A stretch of 64,000 nt of DNA from Pseudomonadota bacterium (GTDB lineage Bacteria; Pseudomonadota; Gammaproteobacteria; Xanthomonadales; Wenzhouxiangellaceae): positions 1,116,001-1,180,000 of the forward strand of contig CP053448.1 of assembly GCA_013285445.1 (NCBI GenBank), read 5' to 3'. The first letter of the stretch is position 1. Every line of letters begins with the position of its first letter. The position numbers were made by a program, and so were the translations under genes. The notes below the pieces were generated by a model, which had not been told where the DNA came from, made no database searches, and saw nothing but the letters and a program-made list of their open reading frames with translations. This document shows, piece after piece, positions 44,724-55,159 of the stretch.

Positions 44724-46315
44724 GGTGCGGAGTAGTAGGTGGGCGATCCCGGCCCGACCGGCATGCCCAGGCCAAATACCCACAGCAAGAACAGCAGCGA
44801 CCAGCCGATGAAATAGCAGATCGAGTAGGGCAGCATGGTGGCGATCAGGGTGCCGATGCCGAAGTTGCGGTCGTAGCGTGCCGCCCAGGCCAGGATCAGC
44901 CCGAAGTAGCTCATCATCGGCGTGATGATGTTGGTGGTCGAATCACCGATGCGGTAGGCGGCCTGGATGACCTCGGGCGAGTAACCGATGAACATCAGCA
45001 TCGGCACGAAGATTGGCGCGGTCACGGCCCACTGCGCCGAGGCCGAGCCCAGCGACAGGTTGACGATGCCGCACATGATGATGAACAGCACGAACACCAG
45101 CGGCCCGGTCAGGCCGATGTTCTGCAGGAAATCGGCGCCGGTCACCGCCAGGATCAGGCCGAGATTCGACCAGCCGAAAAAGGCCACGAACTGGGCGGCG
45201 AAGAACACCAGCACGACGTAAAGCCCCAGCGTCGAGATGGCCGAGGCCATGCCGTCGATGACGTCGCGGTCGTTGCGCACCGTGCCCACCACCCGCCCGT
45301 AGGCAAAACCGGTGACCAGGAAGAAGATGAAGATCCAGGCCACCACCGAACGGAAGAAGGGCTTCGAGCTTTCCAGGAAGTCGCTGGCGTCAGCCGCCGG
45401 GTCGCGCAGCAGGCCGCCTTCGGGCAGGACCAGCAGCGCGATCAGCCCGAGCACGCCCAGCGTGGCCAGGCCGGCGACGACCAGCCCCTTCTTCTCCTTG
45501 CCGTCCAGCGGTTTCATCTGGCTGTCGTCGAGCACTTCCGGCTCGGCATTGGAGTCGTCGTAGCGTCCCAGCTTGGGTTCGACGATGAAGATGGTCACCA
45601 GCGAGCCGATGGCGGTGATCAGGAAGGTCGACACGATCATGAAATACCAGTTGGCCGTGGCGTAGACCTCGTAGCTCGGGTCGATCAGCTGCGCGGCCTC
45701 CTCGGTGATGCCGGCCAGAAGCGGATCGATAGTGCCCAGCAGCAGGTTGGCCGAGTAGCCGCCGGAGACCCCGGCGAAGGCCGCGGCCATGCCGGCCAGT
45801 GGATGCCGGCCCAGGGCCAGGAAAATGGCACCGCCCAGCGGCACCAGCACCACGTAGCCCATCTCGGATGCGGTGTTCGAGAGCACCCCGGCGAAGACCA
45901 GGGCAACGGTCACCACGTGCTTCGGGGCGCTGAGGACGATGCCGCGCACCAGCGCCGAGATCAGGCCGGATTTTTCGGCCACGCCGACGCCGAGCATGGC
46001 CACCAGCACCACGCCGAGCGGCGCGAAGTTGACGAAGTTGTCGACCAGGCCGCTGAGAATCCGGCGCAGTCCCTCTGCATTGAGAAGGCTGACTGCCTCG
46101 ATGGTGGCGCCTGCCGCCGCGCTGGGCCGCGGGTCTGCCACGCTCACGCCCAGCCAGCCGAACAGGCCGGACAGGAACACCATCAGGGTCGCCAGCAGGG
46201 CGAACAGCGTGACCGGGTGGGGCAGGAGATTGCCGAGCCACTCGACGATGTCGAGGAAGCGGGTAAACCAGTTGCGATCGGCGACGGCAGTCGCGGCGTT
46301 GTCGTTGTTGCTCAC
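44720..46315 (-). CDS. AbgT-family transporter
   Basis: 531 aa from GTG at 46315 (VSNNDNAATAVADRNW); a TTG at 46378 would add 21 residues. About a dozen membrane segments, starting LLPHPVTLFALLATLMVFLS, with AbgT features such as NFAPLGVVLVAMLGVGVAEK, ASEMGYVVLVPLGGAIFLAL and the C-terminal SYFGLILAWAARYD. Members import p-aminobenzoyl-glutamate or export sulfonamides. It lies upstream of DUF971 with an ATGA overlap, so it may head the ubi transcript. Confidence 0.85.
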   Translation of the reverse strand: MSNNDNAATAVADRNWFTRFLDIVEWLGNLLPHPVTLFALLATLMVFLSGLFGWLGVSVADPRPSAAAGATIEAVSLLNAEGLRRILSGLVDNFVNFAPLGVVLVAMLGVGVAEKSGLISALVRGIVLSAPKHVVTVALVFAGVLSNTASEMGYVVLVPLGGAIFLALGRHPLAGMAAAFAGVSGGYSANLLLGTIDPLLAGITEEAAQLIDPSYEVYATANWYFMIVSTFLITAIGSLVTIFIVEPKLGRYDDSNAEPEVLDDSQMKPLDGKEKKGLVVAGLATLGVLGLIALLVLPEGGLLRDPAADASDFLESSKPFFRSVVAWIFIFFLVTGFAYGRVVGTVRNDRDVIDGMASAISTLGLYVVLVFFAAQFVAFFGWSNLGLILAVTGADFLQNIGLTGPLVFVLFIIMCGIVNLSLGSASAQWAVTAPIFVPMLMFIGYSPEVIQAAYRIGDSTTNIITPMMSYFGLILAWAARYDRNFGIGTLIATMLPYSICYFIGWSLLFLLWVFGLGMPVGPGSPTYYSAP

Positions 46316-46524
46316 GGATGAAATTCCAGCGTTTGAGCCCGAAAGCCGCGGCGGCGGCGAGCCGGCATGATAGCGCAAGGTCGCGGCGGGTGCAGTCGAC
46401 GGGCCGGGTGGGCGGTTGCCTTGGGGGGGCAGGGGGCGGCTGGGCCGGGGCGGATCCGCCTCAGTTCGACGCGTGGCGAGGCCTTCGGCGGATCATCGCA
46501 CTGCAGACGGCCCGCGGGGCGACG

Positions 46525-47847
46525 TCAAAGGCCGAGCGCGAACAGCCCCAGGCAGAGAATCAGTCCGGCCAGCGGGATGAGCACGGTCAGCGCGCCCATG
46601 GCCGGGTAGGCGGCGCGGTGCGACTCGTTGCAGATGGCGCGGATGGTGGTGACCACATAGCCGTTGTGCGGTAGCGAGTCGAGCGCGCCGGAAGAGATCG
46701 AGACGATTCGGTGGAGCTGTTCAGGGTCGACGCCGGCATCGACATAGTGCGGGCCAAGGATCGGCAGCGCGATGGCCTGACCGCCGGAGGCCGAGCCGGT
46801 CATGGCGGCGATGGCCGAAACGGCAATCGCGGCGCTGACCAGGCCACTGCCGGGCAGGCCGGTGACCCAGACAACGGCGGCATCGAAGGCCGGCGAAACC
46901 TTTGCGACCGTTCCGAAACCGACCACCGCGGCCGTGTTGCCGATGGCGACCAGCGCGCCGACACCGCCTTCAGTCGGCGCGGCGCCAGGCTCGCGCAGGT
47001 GGCGCAGGTTGATCGCGGCCGCGCCGAAGCAGCCCGCCAGCAGGGCGACGATCAGGGCGGAAATGCCGAGGCGGTCATGCAGGGTGAACGAAAAGCCCAG
47101 CACCAGCGCGAGCGGGACCAGCGACAGGATCGGATGGGGCAGATGGGTGCGGCCGCTGGCCGGATCGACCTCGCGTTCCTCGAAACGCTCACCGCGCTCG
47201 ACGGCGCGCCTGAGCATCCACTGCAGCCAGACATAGCCGGTGGTGGCCATGAAGATCGCGACCACGAGGCTGGCCTGCCAGGCGGCCAGCGGGCCGGTAC
47301 CGAGGTGCTCGATCGGGATCCAGTTCTGGATCTCGGGCGATCCGGCCGAGGTCATGGTGAAGGTCACCGAGCCGAAGGCCAGGGTGGCGGGAATGAAGCG
47401 CCGCGGCAGATCGGCATCTCGGAACAGGGCCAGCGCCATTGGGTAGACCGAGAACGCGACCACGAACAGGCTCACCCCGCCATAGGTCAGCACGGCGCAG
47501 GCCAGCACCACGGCTAGCGCGGCCTGCCTGGTGCCCAGCCGGCGCACGATCCAGTGGGCGACCGATTCGGCACCACCGGAGGACTCCATCAGCTTGCCGA
47601 ACAGCGAGCCGAGCAGAAAGACGAAGAACCAGGATGCTATGAAACCGGTAAAGCCGTCCATGTACTGGGTGATCAGATCGGCCTGTCCGGCATTGGCCAG
47701 CGGCGGCAGCAGGGCAATGTTCGAGGTCAGTGCCACCAGCAGCGCGCACAGCGGCGTGGCCACGAACAGGCTCATTCCGCGCATAACGAGCACGATGAGC
47801 AGCGCGAGGCTGCCAAGCAGGCCGATCAGACTGAGCATCGGGAGCAT
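46525..47847 (-). CDS. GntP-family permease
   Basis: 440 aa from ATG at 47847 (ATG at 47838 also possible). About 12-14 membrane segments; family-like stretches include MDGFTGFIASWFFVFLLGSL, GGVSLFVVAFSVYPMALALF, TMTSAGSPEIQNWIPIEHLG and ASGGQAIALPILGP. GntP-type carriers import gluconate and related hydroxy acids; the substrate here is not known. It is divergent from the TonB-dependent receptor at 48014. Confidence 0.8.
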   Translation of the reverse strand: MLPMLSLIGLLGSLALLIVLVMRGMSLFVATPLCALLVALTSNIALLPPLANAGQADLITQYMDGFTGFIASWFFVFLLGSLFGKLMESSGGAESVAHWIVRRLGTRQAALAVVLACAVLTYGGVSLFVVAFSVYPMALALFRDADLPRRFIPATLAFGSVTFTMTSAGSPEIQNWIPIEHLGTGPLAAWQASLVVAIFMATTGYVWLQWMLRRAVERGERFEEREVDPASGRTHLPHPILSLVPLALVLGFSFTLHDRLGISALIVALLAGCFGAAAINLRHLREPGAAPTEGGVGALVAIGNTAAVVGFGTVAKVSPAFDAAVVWVTGLPGSGLVSAAIAVSAIAAMTGSASGGQAIALPILGPHYVDAGVDPEQLHRIVSISSGALDSLPHNGYVVTTIRAICNESHRAAYPAMGALTVLIPLAGLILCLGLFALGL

Positions 47848-48013
47848 CCCGGCTTGGGTATGCCGGGCATGTTGGCAAGCACCGGCACTTGCGGGGAATT
47901 GGACCAAGGTACAGGTTACAGCCCGGGCCTGGTGGACTAGTCTGCGACCTGGGTCAATCGCCGCGGTTTCGGCACGCGGCGTCCGTTCTTGCCAGCAAGC
48001 GAAGGGAGTCAAG

Positions 48014-50401
48014 ATGAAAAACAATCGATCCATACTCGGCCTGGCGGTAGCGCTCGGGCTGGTCGTGTCGTTCGCGGTCCCGGCGCAGGACGTGGAGACG
48101 GCGGGTGACGAGTCGAACGAGACCGACACCGAAACGCAGGCGGATCTTGGCTCGATCGAGGTGACCGCCCGGCGCCGCACGGAAAACCTGCGCGACGTGC
48201 CCATCTCGGTGACCGCCATCTCCGGTGAGGGATTGTCGGATAGCGGCGCCCAGGACATCACCTACCTCAATCAGGTCGTGCCCAATACCACCCTCGAAGT
48301 TTCGCGCGGCACCAGCAACACCCTGACTGCCTTCATCCGCGGCATCGGCCAGCAGGATCCGGTTGCCGGCTTCGAAGCTGGGGTCGGTATCTATGTCGAT
48401 GACGTCTATCTGAACCGCCCGCAGGCGGCAGTGCTCGACATATTTGACGTCGAGCGCATCGAAGTGCTCCGCGGCCCGCAGGGCACGCTATACGGGCGCA
48501 ACACCATCGGCGGGGCGGTCAAGTACGTGACCCGGCGACTGGGTCGCCAGCCCGCCGTCAGTGCGCGTGCCAGCCTGGGTAATTTTTCCCAGCGCGACCT
48601 GGTGGTCAGCGGTGAGACGCCAGTTGGCTCGAACGCCGCCATCGGCGCCAGCCTGGCCACCCTCAATCGCGACGGTTTCGGCACGAATCTGAATCTCGGC
48701 GAGGACAATTACAACAAGGAGGTTCTGGCCGGACGCGTCAGTACGGAATGGTCACCGACGCACAGCTGGTTCGTTCGCCTTGCGGTCGACTACTACAAGG
48801 ATGATTCCAACCCGGTGGGAGGACATCGTCTGATCCCGGGCCTGTTCTCGGGTGCCCCGGTGCTTGATGACGTGTTCGATTCGCGTAGCGGCATCCAGGG
48901 CGCCAATGAAACCGAGCAGCTGGGCGTCAGCCTGCTGGCCGAGTACGATATCAATCCCGATTGGCAGTTCAAGTCGATCACGGCCTGGCGCGATGACGAG
49001 AATACCCAGCAGATCGACTTCGAGGCGCTGCCGGCGGTCGATGTCGATGTGCCGGTCATCTATGACAACGAACAGTTCAGCCAGGAATTCCAGCTCAATT
49101 ACGTCAGTGAACGCATCAGCGGAGTCACCGGCTTCTACTATCTTGACGCCAATGCCTTCAACGCCTTTGATGTGCGCCTGTTCCAGACGGGGGATCTCAT
49201 CGGCCTGCCCGGCCTCAACGCATTCACGCTGGGTGATGTCGATACCGAGACCTGGTCGCTGTTTGCCGACGCCAGTTTCGACCTGGCAGCGTTTCTTGAT
49301 CTGGAAACCGGCATGGAGTTGTCCATCGGTGCCCGCTACACCAGCGACAAGCGCTCCTCGCAGATCCTGCGGCAAACCATGCTTGGAGAATCTTCGTTTT
49401 TTGGCGGTGATCCGACGGTCATCGGTACCACCTCGGATTTCGAGGGATCCGAGACGTTTACTGACTTCTCTCCGCGCGTGAGCCTGGCCTGGCAGCCGAC
49501 CGCCGACCACAATGCCTATGTATCCTTCAGCCAGGGGTTCAAGGGCGGCAGTTTTGATCCGCGGGGTGCGACGACGGCGGCACCGGATCTTGATGGTGAC
49601 GGCACAGTCAGCGATGCTGAGATCTTCGAGTTCATGAAGTTTGATCCCGAGCAGGTCGATACCTGGGAGGTCGGGGTCAAGTCGCAGTTCGCAAACGGCC
49701 GCGTCAGCACCAGCTTCGCCCTGTTCTACAGCGACTACACCGATATCCAGGTGCCCGGCTCGATCGGCGTTGATACCGATGGTGACGGCGTGTCCGATAC
49801 ATTTACCGGTGTGACGACCAATGCCGGGGAAGCCACGGTCAAGGGGCTGGAGTTCGAAATGAGCGCGTTGCTGGCGCGTCATCTCTGGAGTCGAGGCGAC
49901 GCACTCACGACCAGCCTCAACGTCGGCTACATCGACGCCGCCTACAAGGAGTTCATTACTGCGGTTAGTGATCCGGCAACCGGCGCGCAGTCACTTGAAA
50001 ACGTCGCCGATGAGCGCGTGTTCCAGAACACGCCCGATACGACCGCGCACTGGAACATTCGCTATGACCGGCCCCTGAGCCTGTTCGGGGCTGATGGTGA
50101 ACTGTCGCTGATCGGGGCGTGGTCGTTCCGTGCCGAGACTCACCAGTTCGAGATTCCCTCGCCGTTTCTGGATCAGCCGGCCTACAGGCTCTATGATCTG
50201 CACCTGTTGTGGAAACGTTACGATGGCCGCTACGAAATCGGGCTGCACGGCCGCAATCTCGGCGACGAGGAGTACAAGACGGCCGGGTACGTCTTCGCGA
50301 CGCCGGATGGCAGCGCCTCTACGCTCGGACTGGAAGGCGTATTGAATGCGTTCTATGGTCCGCCGCGCACGATCACACTGACCGGCACGATCAACTTCTG
50401 A
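48014..50401 (+). CDS. TonB-dependent receptor (siderophore/cobalamin-receptor-like)
   Basis: 795 aa, ATG preceded by GAAGGGAG. The signal peptide covers about residues 1-26 (LGLAVALGLVVSFAVPAQ). A TonB-box-like stretch LGSIEVTARRR is followed by a plug domain with VPISVTAISGEGLSDSGAQD and RGPQGTLYGRNTIGGAVKYV. The barrel ends in RTITLTGTINF. It has no carboxypeptidase-regulatory domain, unlike the receptor at 13524. The ligand is not known. A consensus terminator follows. Confidence 0.92.
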   Translation: MKNNRSILGLAVALGLVVSFAVPAQDVETAGDESNETDTETQADLGSIEVTARRRTENLRDVPISVTAISGEGLSDSGAQDITYLNQVVPNTTLEVSRGTSNTLTAFIRGIGQQDPVAGFEAGVGIYVDDVYLNRPQAAVLDIFDVERIEVLRGPQGTLYGRNTIGGAVKYVTRRLGRQPAVSARASLGNFSQRDLVVSGETPVGSNAAIGASLATLNRDGFGTNLNLGEDNYNKEVLAGRVSTEWSPTHSWFVRLAVDYYKDDSNPVGGHRLIPGLFSGAPVLDDVFDSRSGIQGANETEQLGVSLLAEYDINPDWQFKSITAWRDDENTQQIDFEALPAVDVDVPVIYDNEQFSQEFQLNYVSERISGVTGFYYLDANAFNAFDVRLFQTGDLIGLPGLNAFTLGDVDTETWSLFADASFDLAAFLDLETGMELSIGARYTSDKRSSQILRQTMLGESSFFGGDPTVIGTTSDFEGSETFTDFSPRVSLAWQPTADHNAYVSFSQGFKGGSFDPRGATTAAPDLDGDGTVSDAEIFEFMKFDPEQVDTWEVGVKSQFANGRVSTSFALFYSDYTDIQVPGSIGVDTDGDGVSDTFTGVTTNAGEATVKGLEFEMSALLARHLWSRGDALTTSLNVGYIDAAYKEFITAVSDPATGAQSLENVADERVFQNTPDTTAHWNIRYDRPLSLFGADGELSLIGAWSFRAETHQFEIPSPFLDQPAYRLYDLHLLWKRYDGRYEIGLHGRNLGDEEYKTAGYVFATPDGSASTLGLEGVLNAFYGPPRTITLTGTINF

Positions 50402-50424
50402 GCCGGGCATGGCTCTCCACCTCG

Positions 50425-50461
50425 GGGTCGGACCGCAGTATCGGGTCCGACCCTTTTTTTT
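50425..50461 (+). terminator. Strong Rho-independent terminator
   Basis: Stem GGGTCGGACC (50425-50434) with GGTCCGACCC (50444-50453), perfect over 10 bp, then eight T residues. It closes the TonB-dependent receptor gene. Confidence 0.92.
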
Positions 50462-50512
50462 TGGGGCTAAACTGTCGGGCATGATGACCGGTGCAAGCAC
50501 CTCTCAACGGCC

Positions 50513-53500
50513 TTGTCGACGCTGATTCTGATCGGTGCCGGCCTGACCTGGCTTGGCCTGCTGTTTGCCGTGGCCCTGGTCGGCGAACGCTCAGGCGAGC
50601 GCTGGCGCGGTCTGTGGCCGGTGGTCTACTCGCTTTCGCTGGCCGTCTACTGCACGGCCTGGACGTTTTACGGCACGACCACCCAGGCCGCGCGGTTCGG
50701 CTGGCCGATACCCCCGACCTTCGTCGGCACGATCGTGCTGTTTGTGTTCTTCTTTCCGTTCCTGCGCCGCCTGGTCACGCTGAGCAAGGCCACTAACGCC
50801 ACCAGCATCGCCGATTTCATCGCCACTCGTTTCGGTAAGTCATCCATGCTTGCTGCGGCCGTCACCGGTGTGGCCGTCCTGGGCATCGTGCCCTATATTT
50901 CCCTCCAGCTGCAGGCCGTGGCGATGAGCTTCGAGGCGGTTCACGGCGGTCGCCCCGGCGGAGAGTCGGCGGCCTGGCAGGATCTTGCCCTGTATGCCGC
51001 CGCCACCATGGCCGTGTTTGCCATGCTGTTCGGAACGCGTCGGGCCGCGGCAACCGAACACAACCGCGGGCTGGTATTGGCGATGGGTTTCGAGTCGTTG
51101 CTCAAGCTGACCGCGATGCTGGCTCTGGGCGGCTACGTGATCTTCGTGCTGTTTTCCGGGCTTGAGGATCTGGCCGTTCAGGCTCCGGCACCGGCCTTCT
51201 CCGGTCAGGATTCGTTCGTGACCCTGATGCTGCTCGGCGCACTGGCGATGTTCACCTTGCCGCACCAGTTCCATATCGGCGTCGTCGAGTGCCGTCAGGA
51301 GCGTCACTTGCACACTGCCCGCTGGCTCTTTCCGCTGTTTCTCATTCTGATCAGTCTGCCGATCCTGCCGCTGGCCCGTGCCGGCAATGCCCTGCTCGGC
51401 GGCCGGGTCGCGCCCGATCTCTACGTGCTGATGCTGCCGTTGAGCGAGAGCCATCATGCGCTGGCGCTGATCGCCTTTCTCGGTGGCCTGAGTGCGGCGA
51501 CCTCAATGGTCATTCTGGCCAGCCTGACGCTGTCAATCATGATCGGCAACCACTGGCTGACACCGGCATTGCTCAATCGGCACTGGGGCCGGGTCAGCGA
51601 GCTCGGCATACCGGTGCGCCAGCAGCGGCGAATCGGCATCGTTGCGGTGCTGTTGCTGGCCTATGTGTACAGCCGCCTCATCGGTGCAGCCGATGCCCTG
51701 GCCGATATCGGTGCGCTGTCGTTTTCCGGTCTAGCCCAGCTGGGACCCGCGGTGCTGCTGGCGGTCTATCGCCCGGGACTGTCGGCACTGGCCGTCCTGG
51801 CCGGCATTGTCAGTGGCGTGGTGGTGTGGGCCTATGTGCTGTTTCTGCCGCTGCTGCTGTCCGGTTTCGCAGTAGACGTCGACTGGGTGAGCAGCGGTCC
51901 GCTGGGGCTGAGCTGGCTGGCGCCGGATCAGCTGTTTGGACTCGACCAGGTTGCGCCGCTGACCCGGGCGGTCGCGGCCAGCCTGCTGGTCAATCTCGCG
52001 GTGACACTGGTCGGTTCGCGCCTGCATGCTGGTCCGGGCGGAGAACCCCGCCTCCGCGATCCGGTGGGCGCGGACACGCTCTACCGTCTGGCCGAGCGCT
52101 TTCTGCCCGAGGACCAGATCGAACCCCTGTTCGCCGCACCGTCAGACGCAGAGGACCTGGCCGACCGGCTCGAGCATGAACTGGCGGCAGTGGTGGGTTC
52201 GGCATCGGCCCGGCTGCTGCTCGACGCCGCGCGTCGACGGACCCCGGCACCGCTTGATACCGTCGCCGATCTGGTCGGGCAAGCGGCAGAGCAGGCCCGG
52301 TTCAGCCGGGAGGTGCTCTCCGGCGCGCTGGAAAACATGAGTCAGGGCGTCTGCGTTGTCGATGAGGATATGCGTCTGGTTGCGTGGAACAGCGCCTACC
52401 TCGAGCTGTTCGACTATCCGGATGCGCTTATCCGGGTCGGGCGGCCGGTGGCCGACCTGCTGCGCCACAATGCCCATCGGGGGCTGATGGGGGAGGGAGG
52501 CGATACCGAGCGCAAGATCCAGCGCCGTCTGACGCACAAGCGTGCCGGAACGCCTCACCATGTCGAACGCTCCTGGCCGGACGGCCGGATCATCGAAATC
52601 CGCGGCAATCCCATGCCTGGCGGCGGTTTTGTGGCCACCTTCAGTGATGTGACCGCTTTCCGGTATGCCGAACATGAACTCAAACGCATCAATGAGACGC
52701 TCGAACAGCGCGTCGTTGCGCGCACAGCCGAACTCGAGCAGGCCAAGACCCAGGCCGAGCGTGCCAGCGAGGCCAAGACGCGCTTTTTGGCGGCCGTCAG
52801 TCACGATCTCGTGCAACCCCTCAACGCCGCGCAGTTGCTCACCCATGCGCTGTTGGGGCGCATCGAAGAGCCACGGGCCGGACAATCACTTGAGCAAATT
52901 TCGGGTGCGCTCAAGGCGACCGAGAACCTGCTGGAGGGGCTGCTCGATATCTCACGCCTGGACGCTGGGGGTATTCAGGTCCGGCGCACCCGGTTTCCGC
53001 TGGGCGAGCTGTTTGATCAATTGCACGGCGAGTTTTCCGTTCTGGCCGAGCAGCGAGGACTGGTGCTCGACAAGCGGCCGACGGGCGCATGGGTCGAGTC
53101 CGACCCCCAGCTGCTGCGGCGCATTTTGCAGAATTTTCTTTCCAATGCCGTGCGCTACACCGGATCGGGCCGCATTCTCCTCGGCTGCCGTCGCCGCGGC
53201 GCATGCCTGCAGATTGGCGTGTGGGACACCGGGCCGGGCATCGGCGAAGCGGACCAGACCGTCATCTTCGAGGAATTCCGCCGACTCGACAAGACCGAAC
53301 GGGCGCCCGGACTTGGCCTTGGACTGGCGATCGCCGAGCGCATGGCGCGGCTTCTCGGCCACCGCATCGTGTTGCAAAGCCGGCTCGGTCGTGGCACGTT
53401 GTTCGGCGTTGTCGTACCGCGCAGCGATGAACGAGCGGTGAGCGAGCAGCCGGCCCGTCGCTCCGGCGCTTCGCCTGGCCTGCCGCTGCTGATCGTCGAC

Positions 53501-53875
53501 AACGATCCGGGCATGCTCGGTTCGCTGGAAACGCTGCTTGGCGGATGGGGCTTTGCCGTTCATGGGGCCGCAGACGGTGACAGCGCAATGGCGGCCTGCG
53601 ACCGGTATTCGCCGGCGCTTTTGATCATCGATTTTCACCTTGATGCCGGCATGACCGGTCTGGCGGTGCTTGAGCGACTCAGACGGGCTGGCCACGGTAC
53701 GGCGGCGCTGCTGATCAGCGCTGATCACGGCGCGCAGCTGCGCGATGCCGCCCGCGCCGCTGGTTGTGAGCTGCTGCACAAGCCGATTCGTCCCCTCGCG
53801 CTGCGCTCGATGCTCAATCGCCTGCTGGGATCGACGCCAGCCGAGTCAACTGCAAAACTGGATGCGCGGCGCTGA
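50513..53875 (+). CDS. Hybrid sensor kinase: Na+/solute-symporter domain, PAS, histidine kinase and receiver
   Basis: 1120 aa from a TTG at 50513; no in-frame ATG or GTG lies upstream. Residues about 1-500 form a sodium:solute symporter-like membrane domain (TAWTFYGTTTQAARFGWPIP; VAVLGIVPYISLQLQAVAMS). A PAS domain lies at about 597-720 and a coiled linker follows. The HisKA H-box is SHDLVQPLNAAQ (His764), with HATPase motifs DTGPGIG and GLGLGLAIAERMA. The C-terminal receiver has DNDPG and the phospho-acceptor Asp1040 (LIIDFHLD). It resembles CbrA-type kinases that couple transport-like sensing to signalling. No partner regulator is adjacent. Confidence 0.88.
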   Translation: MSTLILIGAGLTWLGLLFAVALVGERSGERWRGLWPVVYSLSLAVYCTAWTFYGTTTQAARFGWPIPPTFVGTIVLFVFFFPFLRRLVTLSKATNATSIADFIATRFGKSSMLAAAVTGVAVLGIVPYISLQLQAVAMSFEAVHGGRPGGESAAWQDLALYAAATMAVFAMLFGTRRAAATEHNRGLVLAMGFESLLKLTAMLALGGYVIFVLFSGLEDLAVQAPAPAFSGQDSFVTLMLLGALAMFTLPHQFHIGVVECRQERHLHTARWLFPLFLILISLPILPLARAGNALLGGRVAPDLYVLMLPLSESHHALALIAFLGGLSAATSMVILASLTLSIMIGNHWLTPALLNRHWGRVSELGIPVRQQRRIGIVAVLLLAYVYSRLIGAADALADIGALSFSGLAQLGPAVLLAVYRPGLSALAVLAGIVSGVVVWAYVLFLPLLLSGFAVDVDWVSSGPLGLSWLAPDQLFGLDQVAPLTRAVAASLLVNLAVTLVGSRLHAGPGGEPRLRDPVGADTLYRLAERFLPEDQIEPLFAAPSDAEDLADRLEHELAAVVGSASARLLLDAARRRTPAPLDTVADLVGQAAEQARFSREVLSGALENMSQGVCVVDEDMRLVAWNSAYLELFDYPDALIRVGRPVADLLRHNAHRGLMGEGGDTERKIQRRLTHKRAGTPHHVERSWPDGRIIEIRGNPMPGGGFVATFSDVTAFRYAEHELKRINETLEQRVVARTAELEQAKTQAERASEAKTRFLAAVSHDLVQPLNAAQLLTHALLGRIEEPRAGQSLEQISGALKATENLLEGLLDISRLDAGGIQVRRTRFPLGELFDQLHGEFSVLAEQRGLVLDKRPTGAWVESDPQLLRRILQNFLSNAVRYTGSGRILLGCRRRGACLQIGVWDTGPGIGEADQTVIFEEFRRLDKTERAPGLGLGLAIAERMARLLGHRIVLQSRLGRGTLFGVVVPRSDERAVSEQPARRSGASPGLPLLIVDNDPGMLGSLETLLGGWGFAVHGAADGDSAMAACDRYSPALLIIDFHLDAGMTGLAVLERLRRAGHGTAALLISADHGAQLRDAARAAGCELLHKPIRPLALRSMLNRLLGSTPAESTAKLDARR

Positions 53876-55132
53876 GCGCAGGATATCGGCGTGGCGCTGA
53901 TGAGCCTGACCAAGCCCAACGCGATCAAGAAAACCCGAGTAGGCCAGGTAACTGACCAGAAATCGGCGGTCGGCGGCCCAGGCTGGAAGATAACGTGGGG
54001 CTCGCAGCAGCCCCAGCTCGGCCAGTGAACACAGAACCGGTATGTCGGCGAGTGCCAGCTTGCCGCAGAAAAGCAGCTGCAATACGTCGGCGCGACCGGC
54101 GGCAACCAGCGAACGCAGGAAGTCATGGACCCGCAACAGTCCGTCAAGGTAGACCACATCCTTGGTATACGGTGCACCGCCGGTCAGTACACCGCCGCGA
54201 AACACCCGGCGCGTTTGTTCGAAAGCCATCGTGTCAACCACGCCCTGGTCGCGGAAGTAACGATAGACTTCGCAAAAATCAGCGCCATCGATGGCCAATT
54301 GGATGGCCAGCACTCGGTCGGCGAGACGACCAAGCCGGTCGATGTCCATGCAGCCGGTCATGAACTCCGAAAACACCGCCAGGCCTTCCTGCGTGCGGGT
54401 CGTGCCCGGGTGACTCGCCGCGAGGATGGGCAGAGCGGTCTGGGCCCGTCCGTTCAGTGCCGTGGTGACGTGTATGCCGGCTTCATGATGAACAAGCTGG
54501 TCCACGTCTCGGTCGGTGAAATGGGCATCAGCACGGATGCGAATACGGTCGGGGCCGGCGGTGGCATTGGCCGATAGGGTTTGAGTCACTTCGACCAAAG
54601 GGGCCTGGTCGCCGAAAAAACGTGAGACTGCTGCACGCATTCTCGCCGCCACCTCTTCAGCGCTGGCCGTGGCACGAGGGGGGGCGCCCAGGTCGAGATG
54701 GGTCAGTCCGTCGATGATGCGCCGCAGGCGTCGGGCCAGCTGGAGTGGACTGGCGTCTGAATCAGGCAGTGCCTTGGTTGGCGCGCCGTAAAGGGTGATC
54801 GAGGCGGTGAAGAAACCCGGTCGACCCAGTTGGGTCAACATGTCGGCAGCGGTAGCCAGGTGGTTGGAAACCCGCTCTAGCCACTCCCGAGCCGGACCGC
54901 AGCGGGCAATCAGCGGCCGCGCCTCGGCCAGCGCCTGCCGCACCGGCTTGACATCCACGGCCGGGTAGTCGACCTCTGGCAGCTTGGCACCGTCGCTGGC
55001 GAGGAAGCGCTCGCGTACCGACAGCGGCCACGCCAGCAGACCCAGGATGCGAAGCGGTCTTTCCGCTTCGCGCAAGGCACCGGCGGCGTGGGTGATGCAG
55101 GCGATTGTCTGGCGAGCGTGCGGCGCTTTCAT
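53846..55132 (-). CDS. DUF1704 / QEGLA-motif metallopeptidase-like protein
   Basis: 428 aa from ATG at 55132. It contains HHEAGIH and the family tag TRTQEGLAVFSEF, the pattern of the 'flavohemoglobin expression-modulating QEGLA motif' proteins, predicted metallopeptidase-like. No signal peptide is seen with this start. Its last 30 nt overlap the end of the convergent sensor-kinase gene. It is divergent from oleA, with only 104 bp between start codons. Confidence 0.8.
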   Translation of the reverse strand: MKAPHARQTIACITHAAGALREAERPLRILGLLAWPLSVRERFLASDGAKLPEVDYPAVDVKPVRQALAEARPLIARCGPAREWLERVSNHLATAADMLTQLGRPGFFTASITLYGAPTKALPDSDASPLQLARRLRRIIDGLTHLDLGAPPRATASAEEVAARMRAAVSRFFGDQAPLVEVTQTLSANATAGPDRIRIRADAHFTDRDVDQLVHHEAGIHVTTALNGRAQTALPILAASHPGTTRTQEGLAVFSEFMTGCMDIDRLGRLADRVLAIQLAIDGADFCEVYRYFRDQGVVDTMAFEQTRRVFRGGVLTGGAPYTKDVVYLDGLLRVHDFLRSLVAAGRADVLQLLFCGKLALADIPVLCSLAELGLLRAPRYLPAWAADRRFLVSYLAYSGFLDRVGLGQAHQRHADILRSAPRIQFCS

Positions 55133-55159
55133 GCTGTGGCTGCATCGATCGGGTATACA

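Noticed and set aside
44567..46321. 584-codon open frame antisense to the AbgT-like transporter
   Set aside because: Gln/His/Gly/Asp-rich translation typical of an antisense shadow of a membrane protein; the opposite strand encodes a complete, recognisable transporter.
50491..50796. Alternative start frame of 101 codons before the hybrid kinase
   Set aside because: It is out of frame with the kinase and has no family resemblance; the kinase frame begins cleanly at the TTG.
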